A DNA stretch of 64,000 nucleotides from JAHZKS01 sp047404135 (GCA_047404135.1 JBDOIT010000006.1:1-64000), one strand, 5' to 3'; positions 37,171 through 46,574 are shown, counted from the stretch's first letter. The notes: generated from the letters alone by a model not told the origin. Translations and numbers: made by a program.

Positions 37171-37896
37171 TTATTCTAGATCGTTATTCTTTTTTTGCAA
37201 TATTCTAGCGACATCAACAAATTTTTTCCTACTCTCTGGAATCTGAAAATGCTTTTCTAAAAAATACTGAGTAACCTTCAGAGATTCCAAAACATCTAGT
37301 ATATCTGCCTCGCATTCTATTTTTTGCAAAGAACCTGTAATTTTGAATAGCTTTTCCTTATATGGATTACCAATTTCTTGAGATATAGCCCTACCAGTTT
37401 TCGGAGAAATATAAGCAAGCTCTGAAGCGCTACCAGTTACTCCGCACTTTGATAAGTCCAAGCCAAACCCAGAATGCGAAAGGAATTCCATTTCTAAAAA
37501 CAACATCCTCTGAAGCCAATTAGATTCATTATATTTCATCGCATATAGAAAATCCTCTAGATATCTGTATAACACCTTATTTGGCTCCTTGGGTGCCAGA
37601 CCATATCTAAATATTTCACATAGATTTGACATCGCTGACATCTTTGCAATGTCATGATATATGAATGGGTATACAGATTCATGAGATTCAATACTGAATC
37701 TACCTAGATGCTCCTCTAATCTTCCTCTCCACGATAGAGATACAATGTTACCTACATCAGTAGTTGATTGATTTTTCTTAGCATTTCTAATGGACCCTCT
37801 AGAAAGACCATATTGACTTGAAAAACAAGTTAAAAGCATAATCTTATCGCTGTATTTGCTACGATGAAGTATTATTGCTGAGTCTTTCCATTCCAT
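37171..37896 (-). CDS. recO: DNA repair protein RecO
   Basis: RecO mediates loading of RecA onto SSB-coated DNA and anneals single strands in the RecFOR pathway. The N-terminal OB fold (MEWKDSAIILHRSKYSDKIM), the helical middle and the diagnostic GFGLDLSKCGVTG followed by LAYISPKTGRAIS are present. The canonical RecO zinc-finger cysteines are reduced, as is usual in alphaproteobacteria. The 241-residue length is normal. It is divergent from the divL-like gene over 114 bases. Confidence 0.9.
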   Translation of the reverse strand: MEWKDSAIILHRSKYSDKIMLLTCFSSQYGLSRGSIRNAKKNQSTTDVGNIVSLSWRGRLEEHLGRFSIESHESVYPFIYHDIAKMSAMSNLCEIFRYGLAPKEPNKVLYRYLEDFLYAMKYNESNWLQRMLFLEMEFLSHSGFGLDLSKCGVTGSASELAYISPKTGRAISQEIGNPYKEKLFKITGSLQKIECEADILDVLESLKVTQYFLEKHFQIPESRKKFVDVARILQKKNNDLE

Positions 37897-38010
37897 ATCT
37901 CATTACAATATCAAAATTAGGTTAAAATATAAACCAACTATTCTTGAAATCACCTTTTTATAGGTTATCATATTTAGTATAAAAGTTAAACAAAACAGAG
38001 ATTATTTTTA

Positions 38011-40347
38011 GTGATTGAAGATTCTATTTTTAACAATGCTAATTTCCTTCTTATCTCTTTCGTGGCATCAATCTTCTTATTTACATGGATCAAAGAAAAG
38101 AAGAATATTTCTGCTAAGAAATTTAAACCTATAGATAGTAATCATTTTTTCTTCAGGGACCCCAAAAAAAACATACATTACACCTCTAGAAGCCTAAGGA
38201 AGCTTCTGAACATAAAATCCAGAAACCTCTCCATTAAAAAACTCTATAGTTTTTTCTGTGAAGCAGATCAAAAAAAACTACTAGAGCTCATCAACCACTC
38301 AGCAGAAGACTATTCCAGCTATACAAATAAACCCATTTCTTTGGAGCTAAAAAGAGAAGTCACTGGCACAAGAATATATCTAAACTGCAATAAAATGCTC
38401 ATCAATAATAGTAAAGGTAGGCCAATGAGGGCTTTTTTCTTGTTTTTCTCAGATATCACTGAAAAAACATTAACGAATCACCTGATTCAAAAAGAAAATG
38501 AGGTACTGCGCAAAGAATTAGCACATAAGAATAATATATTAAATACACTACCCATTCCTGTATGGGCAAGAGACAAAGATCTGAACATCTCTTATTTTAA
38601 TAACAAATATAATGAGATAATATCTGAGACACGAGAAGATGTTTATCAACAAAACAAAGAATTAACTAAAAATCAAAAATCTTTATCCATACAGATACGA
38701 AAATCTCAGAAACCTAAATCAGAAGAGAAGTATGTTGTTGTTGGGGGAAAAAGACGCCTGTACAAACTTACAGAAACACCTGTAGTAGGCTGTGAAATAA
38801 TCGTAGGTACTGGTCATGACATTACAAATAAAGATAATCTTCGATCAGACCTAAAAAAACATATCTCTGCACAATCCAATTTACTAGAGAGCAGTAGTAG
38901 TGCCGTCTCTATATACGACAACAACACAAAACTAAGATTCTTCAATCAAGCCTTCATGAAGCTGTGGAATATAGATGAAAAATGGTTACTCTCTAAACCT
39001 ACTTATGGTGAAGTTCTAGAAAAACTCAGAGACAGACGTCAGCTTCCAGAGCAAATAGATTTCCAGATGTTCAAATCAGAGCAGATTAAGTTGTTTAGAG
39101 ACTTAATGTCCACTCATAATGATTTCTTCTATTTACCCGATGGGAGGTATCTAAGAGTTATTGTAATACCTCATGCATTGGGAGGGCTACTAATATCATA
39201 TGAAGATATAACAGACAAACTCACCCTAGAGAAAGATTTCAAAATCCTCAGTGCAGTTCAAAAAGAAACCATAGATCATTTGAATGAAGGAGTGAGCGTA
39301 TTTAACGAAAATGGAAGGTTGCAGATTAGTAATCAGAAATTTGCAGATCTCTGGAATCTAGACAAACAATATCTAAAATCAAAACCGCATATCACTAATA
39401 TCTTGGAGAAAATACAAATTACTACTTCGAGTAAAAATGTAATTGTGAAATTTATTGATATAATAAATAGTCGAAAAAATACTAGTTTCAGAATCCAAAA
39501 AGAAAATGGAGTTACTTTAGACATACTTTTTGTTCCGTTACCAGATGGCGCAACATTGATAAGCTATCAAGATGTTACAGATTCAATGCTTGTAGAAAAA
39601 ACACTGATCGAAAAGAATGAAGCTTTACAAAAAGTAGATCATCTGAAGACTGAATTCCTCGCAAATGTCTCTTATGAGTTAAGATCGCCTCTAACGTCAA
39701 TAATAGGGTTTGCTCAATCTCTAGACAAACAATATTTCGGCCTATTAAATGAAGTGCAATCAGAGTATGTCTGTGGAATAAATACCTCCTCACAATACCT
39801 GCTAACCCTTATCAATGATATTCTGGATTTAGCATCCATAGACGCAGGATATATGCAATTAGAGTTTAGCAAGTTCAATATTAGAGATACCGTAGAATCC
39901 ATCACCACTCTTCTAGAACAGAGAGCAAAGGAACGCAAAGTCCTACTCTCAGTCTCGTATCGTGGAGATGCGGGAGAAATGTTTGGCGACCATACAAGAA
40001 TAAAACAAGTTCTGCTAAAATTGCTAAGCAACGCCGTAGAAATATCAAAACCAGAACAACAAGTATTATTTATAATAGAGAAAGAGCAAAACAATATAAT
40101 GTTCATTGTAGAAGACAACAATATCAGCATTAGTGAAGAAGAGCAGAAATATCTATTTGATAAATTCCACAAAACAGATGTTAGAAAAGTAAAGTCCAAG
40201 AGTGCAGCTCTAGGTTTAGCGCTTGCAAAAAGCTTTATTGAGTTACATGGAGGCACCCTTCACTTCGTACGTAAAAATCCAAAAGGAGGGATATTTGAAT
40301 GTTCTGTACCTCAAAATGCTAAAGCATTTTCTCTTTCACATGCATAA
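38011..40347 (+). CDS. divL: DivL-like PAS-domain pseudo-histidine kinase
   Basis: This is a membrane-anchored signalling protein of 778 residues. An N-terminal hydrophobic anchor (about 8-24) precedes several PAS-like domains (roughly 40-530), a dimerisation helix region and an ATPase-like domain. The phosphoacceptor His of the H-box is Tyr555 (NVSYELRSPL), as in Caulobacter DivL. The ATP site is degraded too: DxGxG reads DNN at 702-704, and GTGLGL reads SAALGL near 731-736. It is followed by tsaE, amgK and murU, an order I recall for divL in alphaproteobacteria. DivL senses phosphorylated DivK and controls CckA-CtrA. Start is GTG, with no strong ribosome-binding site. Confidence 0.82.
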   Translation: MIEDSIFNNANFLLISFVASIFLFTWIKEKKNISAKKFKPIDSNHFFFRDPKKNIHYTSRSLRKLLNIKSRNLSIKKLYSFFCEADQKKLLELINHSAEDYSSYTNKPISLELKREVTGTRIYLNCNKMLINNSKGRPMRAFFLFFSDITEKTLTNHLIQKENEVLRKELAHKNNILNTLPIPVWARDKDLNISYFNNKYNEIISETREDVYQQNKELTKNQKSLSIQIRKSQKPKSEEKYVVVGGKRRLYKLTETPVVGCEIIVGTGHDITNKDNLRSDLKKHISAQSNLLESSSSAVSIYDNNTKLRFFNQAFMKLWNIDEKWLLSKPTYGEVLEKLRDRRQLPEQIDFQMFKSEQIKLFRDLMSTHNDFFYLPDGRYLRVIVIPHALGGLLISYEDITDKLTLEKDFKILSAVQKETIDHLNEGVSVFNENGRLQISNQKFADLWNLDKQYLKSKPHITNILEKIQITTSSKNVIVKFIDIINSRKNTSFRIQKENGVTLDILFVPLPDGATLISYQDVTDSMLVEKTLIEKNEALQKVDHLKTEFLANVSYELRSPLTSIIGFAQSLDKQYFGLLNEVQSEYVCGINTSSQYLLTLINDILDLASIDAGYMQLEFSKFNIRDTVESITTLLEQRAKERKVLLSVSYRGDAGEMFGDHTRIKQVLLKLLSNAVEISKPEQQVLFIIEKEQNNIMFIVEDNNISISEEEQKYLFDKFHKTDVRKVKSKSAALGLALAKSFIELHGGTLHFVRKNPKGGIFECSVPQNAKAFSLSHA

Positions 40348-40363
40348 TAGGTAAAGTTAAAAT

Positions 40364-40870
40364 ATGAGTGATATTTCAATCTATTTAAAAAATTTAAAAG
40401 ACACAAAGCATCTTGCAGAATTACTTTCTGTGCATTTAAAAAAAACTGATATTGTGCTTCTAAAAGGAGATTTAGGTAGCGGCAAAACAACCTTTGCACA
40501 GTTCCTAATCAGATCGCTTATTCCAACTGTTAGCAACGTACAGAGCCCTACATTCAATATAGTAAATGGTTACGAGGATGAAAAGCACATAGTATCACAT
40601 CTAGACCTGTACAGACTTAAACATCAAGATGAGCTTTTAGAGATTGGATTCGAGGAGTTTTTATACAGTGGCATAACTATCATAGAGTGGCCGGAATTGG
40701 CAGAAAATATTATACATAAAAATAAAATTACTATATCCTTTAACAATCACTTGGATTCGAATACTCGCTCTGTGGCACTAAGCATTAGAGGTAGATTTAT
40801 TGACGAAGAAGGTGGTTTACTAAAACAAATAGCAAGAGAGTTCAATGCAAAGCACAGATCTAAAAAATAG
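40364..40870 (+). CDS. tsaE: tRNA threonylcarbamoyladenosine biosynthesis ATPase TsaE
   Basis: TsaE is the ATPase that drives the TsaBD(E) complex making t6A37 in ANN-decoding tRNAs. Walker A is KGDLGSGKTTFAQFLIR; the SPTFNIVNGYE and HLDLYRLKH segments and the terminal IEWPELAENI motif are diagnostic. The 168-residue product is complete. It follows the divL-like gene by 16 bases and overlaps the phosphotransferase gene by 26 bases, indicating one operon. Confidence 0.94.
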   Translation: MSDISIYLKNLKDTKHLAELLSVHLKKTDIVLLKGDLGSGKTTFAQFLIRSLIPTVSNVQSPTFNIVNGYEDEKHIVSHLDLYRLKHQDELLEIGFEEFLYSGITIIEWPELAENIIHKNKITISFNNHLDSNTRSVALSIRGRFIDEEGGLLKQIAREFNAKHRSKK

Positions 40871-41828
40871 ATTCATTTCAAATAATATAACAGGCTCTGA
40901 ATTTACTTTAGAAAAACTGCCTACTGATGCATCTTTCAGAGAATATTATAGAATATCCTATGGAGAAAATACTGTAATTCTCATGGACTCTTCAAAGGAG
41001 CTTTGTTCCTTAAGGTCATTTATTAATGTCAGCAATATATTGTCCAAAAAAGGGTTATCAGTACCAAGAATCATCGCAAAGGATACAGAAAAGGGATTTC
41101 TTCTGTTAGAGGATTTTGGAGATTATACATATACAAAATTATTATCAGGTAGACAAGGACAAGAATCTGAAAAAGAACTTTACAAGAAAGCAATAGATGT
41201 TCTGGTAGAACTCCATAAAGAGAAGCCATCAGGCGCAGTCCCACAATATTGCAACAAGACCCTGATGAAAGAGTTACTTATAATGGTTGATTGGTACTTC
41301 CCTACTTTAAATAATGCACCTCTATCTACAGAACTCAGAAATGAATATATAAAGATCTGGGAAAATATACTGCCAAGGATACAGCATAAGGATTCCTGTA
41401 TGGTATTAAGGGACTACCATGTAGACAACTTAATGCTTCTAACAAACAGACATGGCTTTAGAGAAGTTGGCCTCTTGGACTTTCAAGATGCCGTAATAGG
41501 TTCATATTCATATGATTTTATATCTCTATTAGAAGATGCAAGAAAAGATATTACTGATGACCTATATTCAGAAATGCTACACTATTATTTTTCAAAATCT
41601 AACATAATAGATAAGCAGAAATTCTTGAATGATATTACTATACTTGGAATGCAAAGAAGCCTCAAAATAGTAGGTGTCTTCACAAGGAAAGCTTCAAGAG
41701 ACAATAATACAAAATACTTAGTATTCTTACCTCGAGTATGGAAATATATCGCGAATCACCTCAAAAAACCTATATTTGAGCCACTGCAAGAATGGTTTAA
41801 AAAGGTTGAGATAAATATAGGAATCTAA
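40845..41828 (+). CDS. amgK: AmgK-like anomeric sugar kinase (APH fold)
   Basis: This is an aminoglycoside-phosphotransferase-fold kinase of 327 residues. The catalytic loop is LRDYHVDNLML and the metal-binding segment is LLDFQDAVIGSYSYD. The LLLEDFGDYTYTKLL segment is typical of the AmgK clade, which phosphorylates N-acetylmuramate (and GlcNAc) at C1 for peptidoglycan recycling. The following gene encodes the matching MurU-type nucleotidyltransferase, and the pair bypasses the early, fosfomycin-sensitive steps of UDP-MurNAc synthesis in other Gram-negatives. It overlaps tsaE by 26 bases. Confidence 0.85.
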   Translation: MQSTDLKNRFISNNITGSEFTLEKLPTDASFREYYRISYGENTVILMDSSKELCSLRSFINVSNILSKKGLSVPRIIAKDTEKGFLLLEDFGDYTYTKLLSGRQGQESEKELYKKAIDVLVELHKEKPSGAVPQYCNKTLMKELLIMVDWYFPTLNNAPLSTELRNEYIKIWENILPRIQHKDSCMVLRDYHVDNLMLLTNRHGFREVGLLDFQDAVIGSYSYDFISLLEDARKDITDDLYSEMLHYYFSKSNIIDKQKFLNDITILGMQRSLKIVGVFTRKASRDNNTKYLVFLPRVWKYIANHLKKPIFEPLQEWFKKVEINIGI

Positions 41829-41829
41829 A

Positions 41830-42555
41830 ATGGTCACTCAAGCATTTATACTAGCGGCCGGATATGGAAAGAGAATGAAGCCGATAACAGACTCTGTACC
41901 AAAGCCAATGATAGAGGTTGGCGGCAAATCCATGATATCAAGAGTTCTAGATCAGCTAATAGAATATGGGGTTAAATCTATAGTAATCAATACACATTAT
42001 AAAAAAGCATTGCTCCAAAATCATATCCATCAATATATCAGAGCGATACCCAACCCTCCAAAAATACATGTTATAGAAGAAGAGGAACTATTAGAAACAG
42101 GAGGAGGAGTTGTAAACGCCCTACAATATCTTGACGTTACAAAACCTTTTTTTGTTGCCAACAGTGATTCTGTATTTATTGGCGAGAATATATTCACATT
42201 CCTCAATAACGCATGGAGTACTTCAATGGTATCATTAATGCTTCTCGTACACAAAGACAAAGCAATAGGTTATGATCAATCCGGAGATTTTTCTCTCACA
42301 AACGATCAAGAAATGTCTATAAGAGGAAACCCTGAGTATGTATTTTCAGGAATACATATATCTTCTCCTTATGTATTCAAAGGAATAAAAACTTCTCCAA
42401 TAAAATTAATGGATATATACCAAAATTATCTCAAAAACACTATATATCAAGGCTTCTACGGAAAAGAATATGAAGGCCAATGGTTCCATGTCGGAACTCC
42501 TTCTGCATTAGAGGAAACAGAAAGACTCTTAGCAAGCCAGTCCCACACCTCTTAA
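41830..42555 (+). CDS. murU: MurU-like N-acetylmuramate-1-phosphate uridylyltransferase
   Basis: This is a nucleotidyltransferase of 241 residues with the N-terminal ILAAGYGKRMKPITDSVPKPM motif region and the metal-binding Asp in VANSDSVFI. It would convert MurNAc-1-phosphate from AmgK into UDP-MurNAc. It follows the kinase gene after one base, supporting a coupled recycling pair. The similar HddC-like enzyme at 36 kb differs in its sugar-loop region. Specificity is inferred from context; a hexose-1-phosphate substrate is the main alternative. Confidence 0.84.
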   Translation: MVTQAFILAAGYGKRMKPITDSVPKPMIEVGGKSMISRVLDQLIEYGVKSIVINTHYKKALLQNHIHQYIRAIPNPPKIHVIEEEELLETGGGVVNALQYLDVTKPFFVANSDSVFIGENIFTFLNNAWSTSMVSLMLLVHKDKAIGYDQSGDFSLTNDQEMSIRGNPEYVFSGIHISSPYVFKGIKTSPIKLMDIYQNYLKNTIYQGFYGKEYEGQWFHVGTPSALEETERLLASQSHTS

Positions 42556-42584
42556 AACTTTGAATACATTCAAATAGCTACAGC

Positions 42585-42614
42585 TTAACTAAAAATTAAT
42601 TCTAGTGATATACT
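42585..42614 (+). promoter_or_regulatory. Probable extended -10 promoter of the 148-residue orphan
   Basis: TTAACT (42585-42590), an 18-base spacer and TATACT (42609-42614) are preceded by TG one base before the -10 (42606-42607). The orphan's ATG is 32 bases downstream of the -10. The -10 matches consensus at 5 of 6 positions and the -35 at 4 of 6. It suggests this gene is transcribed separately from the divL-murU operon. Confidence 0.5.
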
Positions 42615-42646
42615 ATGAATAAAAATGAGCAATATAGGGCAGTGCA

Positions 42647-43093
42647 ATGAAAAGGAAACAAGCAGGCAACATGTGCACCAGAGTGTTTTTACTAAAAGAA
42701 TTTTTTAAACAATATTATTGTTTGGATGAAGAAAATGAGTTCAAAATCTGGCTACAATATCATGATGACGAAGCTACGGTTGACTCCTTCTTTGACCAAA
42801 TGCACAAAGTCATGACCGATGATTTTACTCCTGCTCTAGCAAAGTTATTTGCGGGTGAAGCTGACCTTATGCATTCTTTGTTAGAAAAAGATAATAATCT
42901 TATGATATTCTTAAAAGACCACCTGATCGTCTTAGAAACATTTTCAGAGGAATGGGATAAATATATAAATGAAGAAGACACCCACATTGCAATCACTTTA
43001 AGCCCTGATAACGATATCAACAAGGTTCTAAACAATGACGCTAAGAAAGTTATCAAATTCAACAATCAAGACGATAAAGGGAACAAAGACTAG
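42647..43093 (+). CDS. Orphan acidic protein, function unknown
   Basis: I do not recognise this 148-residue protein. It is acidic, predicted mostly helical, lacks a signal peptide or membrane span, and ends in an Asn/Asp/Lys-rich tail. An internal Met (residue 9, MCTRVFLL) could be an alternative start. It has its own extended -10 promoter and overlaps the convergent topA stop by 4 bases. The uninterrupted frame and upstream promoter support a real gene; no enzymatic motif is visible. Confidence 0.6.
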   Translation: MKRKQAGNMCTRVFLLKEFFKQYYCLDEENEFKIWLQYHDDEATVDSFFDQMHKVMTDDFTPALAKLFAGEADLMHSLLEKDNNLMIFLKDHLIVLETFSEEWDKYINEEDTHIAITLSPDNDINKVLNNDAKKVIKFNNQDDKGNKD

Positions 43094-45603
43094 CTTTTTT
43101 TCTTCCATTTCCCCTTTCCTTTTGTAGGGCCCGCTGCAGAGATCAGCTCTACAGCTTTCTCTAGAGATAATTGCTCTGCATCAGTTTCTTTTGGAATCTT
43201 ATAATTTCTGTTGGAGTATTTTATATACGGGCCATACTTGCCTTTCATCAAAAGAATAGGCTCTTCTTTGTGATCTCCCAAGTCTTTCCCTTTGTTTGGG
43301 TTATTATCTATTAATTCTATTGCTCTATCTAACCTTATAGAGAATATTTCCTTTGGTTCCTTCAATGATATATACTGTTTTTGGTGAAATAAATATGGCC
43401 CATATTTACCAATACCAGCTTTGATTAGCTCTCCTGACTCGGGATGAACACCAAGCTCCCTTGGTAAGAGAAGTAAGGATAGCGCAAGTTCTAGATCCAA
43501 CTCTTCATCGTTAATAAATTGAGGCAAAGGAGATCTCTTCATATGCTCGCTATCAGATTTCGCTAGCTGTATATAGAATCCATAAGGTCCCTTCTTCAAA
43601 AACACCTCCAATCCACTTGCGGGGTCTTCTCCTAGCACTCTTTCTGTGGGTTTATGATCCTCTCTACCACCAGGTTCATCATATAAATCTAACTGCCTAG
43701 AATATTTACAGTCAGGGTACTTGTTGCAAGATACGAATGGTCCAAACTTACCTATACGCACCTGCAATGTCCCACCATCACATTCTGGGCATTTTTTAGG
43801 GTCGCTGCCGTCTTCTGCTTGAGGGAAGACGTGCCTTTCAATCAGTGGTTCTATGGCCTTTATCACATCTTCGATAGAATATTCATACACGGATTTTATA
43901 TTCTTACTGAACCCCCCCCAGAACTCCTCCAGCAATGATTTCCATTGCATCTTTCCGTCCGAAACTTTATCCAGCTTTTCTTCTAAGGATGCAGTGAAGT
44001 CATATTCAACATATTTCTCAAAGAAACTCATCAAAAATGCCGTCACAATTATCCCTCTTTCCTCTGGAAAGAATCTTCTGCTTTCAATTTTCACGTAATC
44101 TCGGTCTGCAAGAACAGATATAATAGAAGCATAAGTGGATGGTCTACCAATACCCAACTCCTCAAGCTTCTTCACTAGGCTAGCTTCACTATATCTTGGT
44201 GGAGGTGCAGTAAAATGCTGTTCAGGGAGTATTTTCCTAAGATCTAGAGATTGCCCCTCTTCCATCTCTGGCAATAAGGATTGCTTATCTTCTTTTGAAT
44301 CCTCAGAATCCGATAGTTTTGTTTTATATACTTTATAAAAACCATCAAACAGTATTACTGTACCGACTGCTTTTAACTCAAGGCTCTTCTTATGATTTTC
44401 AATTGTAACATGCCTTTGGTCAAGAACCGCAGAACTCATCTGACATGCCACAGCTCTACGCCAAATCAATTCATATAGTTTTAACTGGTCTGCATCTAAG
44501 AATTTTGATACCTTACTTGGCGTCAAAGAAACGTTTGTTGGACGAATAGCTTCATGAGCCTCCTGAGCATTTTTAGATTTGCTCTTATATACCCTTGCCT
44601 TCTCTGGCAAATATTTTTGCCCATACTGCTCAGACACATGATTTCTAATATCATCAATGCTGGTTTGAGACATATAAACACCATCTGTTCTCATGTATGT
44701 AATCAAACCAACGGTATCTCCTGCTAGCTTAATACCTTCATATAGCTTTTGAGCAACCATCATTGTCTTCTTAGCGCCAAACCCTAGTCTGTTGGAAGCA
44801 TCTTGCTGCAAAGTAGATGTGATGAACGGAGGATAGGGATTACGTTTCTGTTGTTTATTCTCAATAGAAGCAACTTTGAATGTAGAGGATTCTAAATCTT
44901 CCACAACAGGCTTCACAGACTCTTGATCCGGTAGATCGAACTTTCCTAGCTTTTTTCCTTTTGTGGATATCAGGCTAGCTAAGAATTCGTTCTTCTTTGC
45001 ATCTAACTTACATTTCACAGACCAGTATTCCTGCTCGACAAACCTCTCAATCTCAGCTTCTCTGTCAGATATTAAACGCAATGCAACAGATTGAACACGA
45101 CCAGCAGACCTACTACCAGGTAACTTACGCCATAACACAGGAGAAAGATTGAACCCCACTAAATAATCTAATGCTCTTCTTGCTTGCTGAGCATTTACCA
45201 GATTCATGCTTATTTCTCTGGGATTATCAATAGCTTCTGTAACGGCTTTTTTAGTAATCTCATGGAAGACAATTCTTTTTACTTCCACATCTTTCTTTAT
45301 TGCCTTCTTCTCTTTCAAAACCTCAACTATGTGCCAAGCAATAGCCTCCCCTTCTCTATCGGGGTCAGTCGCGAGATATAGTTTTTTGATTCCTTTACAG
45401 TCTTGAATAATTTGCTTCACTTGTTTAGTAGATTTATCACTAACTGTGTAGTGCATCTTGAAATCCTTGTCAGGCTCTACAGACCCATTCTTTGAAGGTA
45501 AATCCCTAATATGACCATAAGAGGATATAACCTTAAAATCCTTCCCAAGGTACTTATTGATTGTTTTTGCCTTTGAAGGCGATTCTACTATTACAAGATT
45601 CAT
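43090..45603 (-). CDS. topA: DNA topoisomerase I
   Basis: This is the type IA topoisomerase that relaxes negative supercoils. The Toprim domain has IVESPSKAKTINKYL and the acidic TDPDREGEAIAWH. The active-site Tyr lies in GLITYMRTDGVYMS. A four-cysteine zinc finger (CPEC through CNKYPDC, positioned around 43,690-43,790 on the DNA) is followed by two zinc-free repeats of the KYGPY type at the C-terminus. At 837 residues it is full length. It lies 3 bases downstream of the dprA pseudogene stop, preserving the common alphaproteobacterial dprA-topA order. Confidence 0.96.
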   Translation of the reverse strand: MNLVIVESPSKAKTINKYLGKDFKVISSYGHIRDLPSKNGSVEPDKDFKMHYTVSDKSTKQVKQIIQDCKGIKKLYLATDPDREGEAIAWHIVEVLKEKKAIKKDVEVKRIVFHEITKKAVTEAIDNPREISMNLVNAQQARRALDYLVGFNLSPVLWRKLPGSRSAGRVQSVALRLISDREAEIERFVEQEYWSVKCKLDAKKNEFLASLISTKGKKLGKFDLPDQESVKPVVEDLESSTFKVASIENKQQKRNPYPPFITSTLQQDASNRLGFGAKKTMMVAQKLYEGIKLAGDTVGLITYMRTDGVYMSQTSIDDIRNHVSEQYGQKYLPEKARVYKSKSKNAQEAHEAIRPTNVSLTPSKVSKFLDADQLKLYELIWRRAVACQMSSAVLDQRHVTIENHKKSLELKAVGTVILFDGFYKVYKTKLSDSEDSKEDKQSLLPEMEEGQSLDLRKILPEQHFTAPPPRYSEASLVKKLEELGIGRPSTYASIISVLADRDYVKIESRRFFPEERGIIVTAFLMSFFEKYVEYDFTASLEEKLDKVSDGKMQWKSLLEEFWGGFSKNIKSVYEYSIEDVIKAIEPLIERHVFPQAEDGSDPKKCPECDGGTLQVRIGKFGPFVSCNKYPDCKYSRQLDLYDEPGGREDHKPTERVLGEDPASGLEVFLKKGPYGFYIQLAKSDSEHMKRSPLPQFINDEELDLELALSLLLLPRELGVHPESGELIKAGIGKYGPYLFHQKQYISLKEPKEIFSIRLDRAIELIDNNPNKGKDLGDHKEEPILLMKGKYGPYIKYSNRNYKIPKETDAEQLSLEKAVELISAAGPTKGKGKWKKKS

Positions 45604-45606
45604 GCT

Positions 45607-46532
45607 TAATTTACTACTAAAGATATATGACTTCCTACTTTATTCACGACACCCTCTAATTCCAACTCTACTATGCACAACAAGGCTTTTTTCCTAGATA
45701 TTCCTGAGACGACAATTAGATCATCCAAAGATGTCGGCGTTACACTAAGTTTAGATAAAATCAATTACTTGATTTTATCAAGATCTTTATCAGAAAACTT
45801 CTTAGTATCTCCAATTTTACTAATGTCGTTACTACATTTATACGCAAGCAAATCCTTTTGTACAATATTTCTTTCATTTAGGGCGTTAAGAACATCATCA
45901 GATTCCTCAAATAGATACGCACCTTGCTTTATCAAGGAATTAGTTCAGAATAACTAGGATCCATAGGGAATCCAGGCACAGCAAAAACTTCTCCCCCTTG
46001 CTCCAATGCAAAATTCTCTGTAATCAGTGCACCTGATTTTAAACTAGCTTCTACAACCACCTATGCTTTTGAGAATCCACTCCTCTGACCAGCACAGACG
46101 GTACAAAACATTCTCTCCAAACTCCTTGCGATCTTATATGAGAATCTTGAGCTGTTTGTAGAAGCATTCCTAGAATCAACAATTGATATTTTGTTTTTTT
46201 TGAAAGAAGTAATTCTTCATTCCCCAATATTGCAATAATAGGTGGAAAATCATGTATTTTCTTTAAAGACTCTGGATATATATCTTCTTTGTAATAAATA
46301 ATCTTAGCTCCGTATTTTTGAGAAATTGCATTTCCTGATGAGCTTTTTCTTTACTACAGATCTTGATTTTTTTGCTACCTGACCTAGATTTAATAAAAGA
46401 CGGCAGTTTTTTCAGAACATTTATGGGTCTTCCAAAAAGCTCAATTAGAGAGAAAAATGTCCTAACCACGATATTTTCGGATCAAATAAGATTCAAAGCA
46501 GCAAGCTTCTCATTCTCTAAGTCTGAATTCAC
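45607..46532 (-). pseudogene. dprA: dprA pseudogene (multiple frameshifts, stops and an internal deletion)
   Basis: Hand translation of the minus strand in shifting frames gives consecutive DprA pieces. They are the N-terminal SAM-like part (LENEKLAALNLI, in-frame TGA, then RTFFSLIELFG and KKIKICSKEKA), then after a frameshift YGAKIIYYKEDIYPESLK and ISIVDSRNASTNSS (Gly lost from VGSR), then [11 protein letters not shown]. After an abrupt jump missing roughly 100 residues come [20 protein letters not shown] and [11 protein letters not shown], and finally a winged-helix tail (LSVTPTSLDDLIVVSGI). At least two in-frame stops and several frameshifts destroy it. DprA loads RecA onto incoming DNA during transformation. 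Loss removes natural competence; the exact start is uncertain. Confidence 0.88.
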
Positions 46533-46543
46533 TTTTGATATAC

Positions 46544-46571
46544 GAAAATAGGGCATGAAACCATGCTCTAT
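46544..46571 (-). terminator. Rho-independent terminator after the peroxiredoxin gene
   Basis: On the minus strand, a 10-base stem ATAGAGCATG / CATGCCCTAT (46562-46571 with 46548-46557, one G-U pair) closes a four-base loop and is followed by a short T run (TTTC). It begins four bases after the ahpC-like stop codon and ends where the dead dprA frame begins. The stem and position fit an intrinsic terminator, although the T tract is short. Confidence 0.6.
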
Positions 46572-46574
46572 GAT

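Noticed and set aside
45673..45957. Plus-strand frame of 94 codons after topA
   Set aside because: The opposite strand translates to the C-terminal DprA region, so the plus-strand frame is a by-product of the pseudogene.
46263..46469. Minus-strand 68-codon frame as an independent small gene
   Set aside because: Its sequence is the N-terminal part of DprA truncated by a frameshift; it belongs to the dprA pseudogene.
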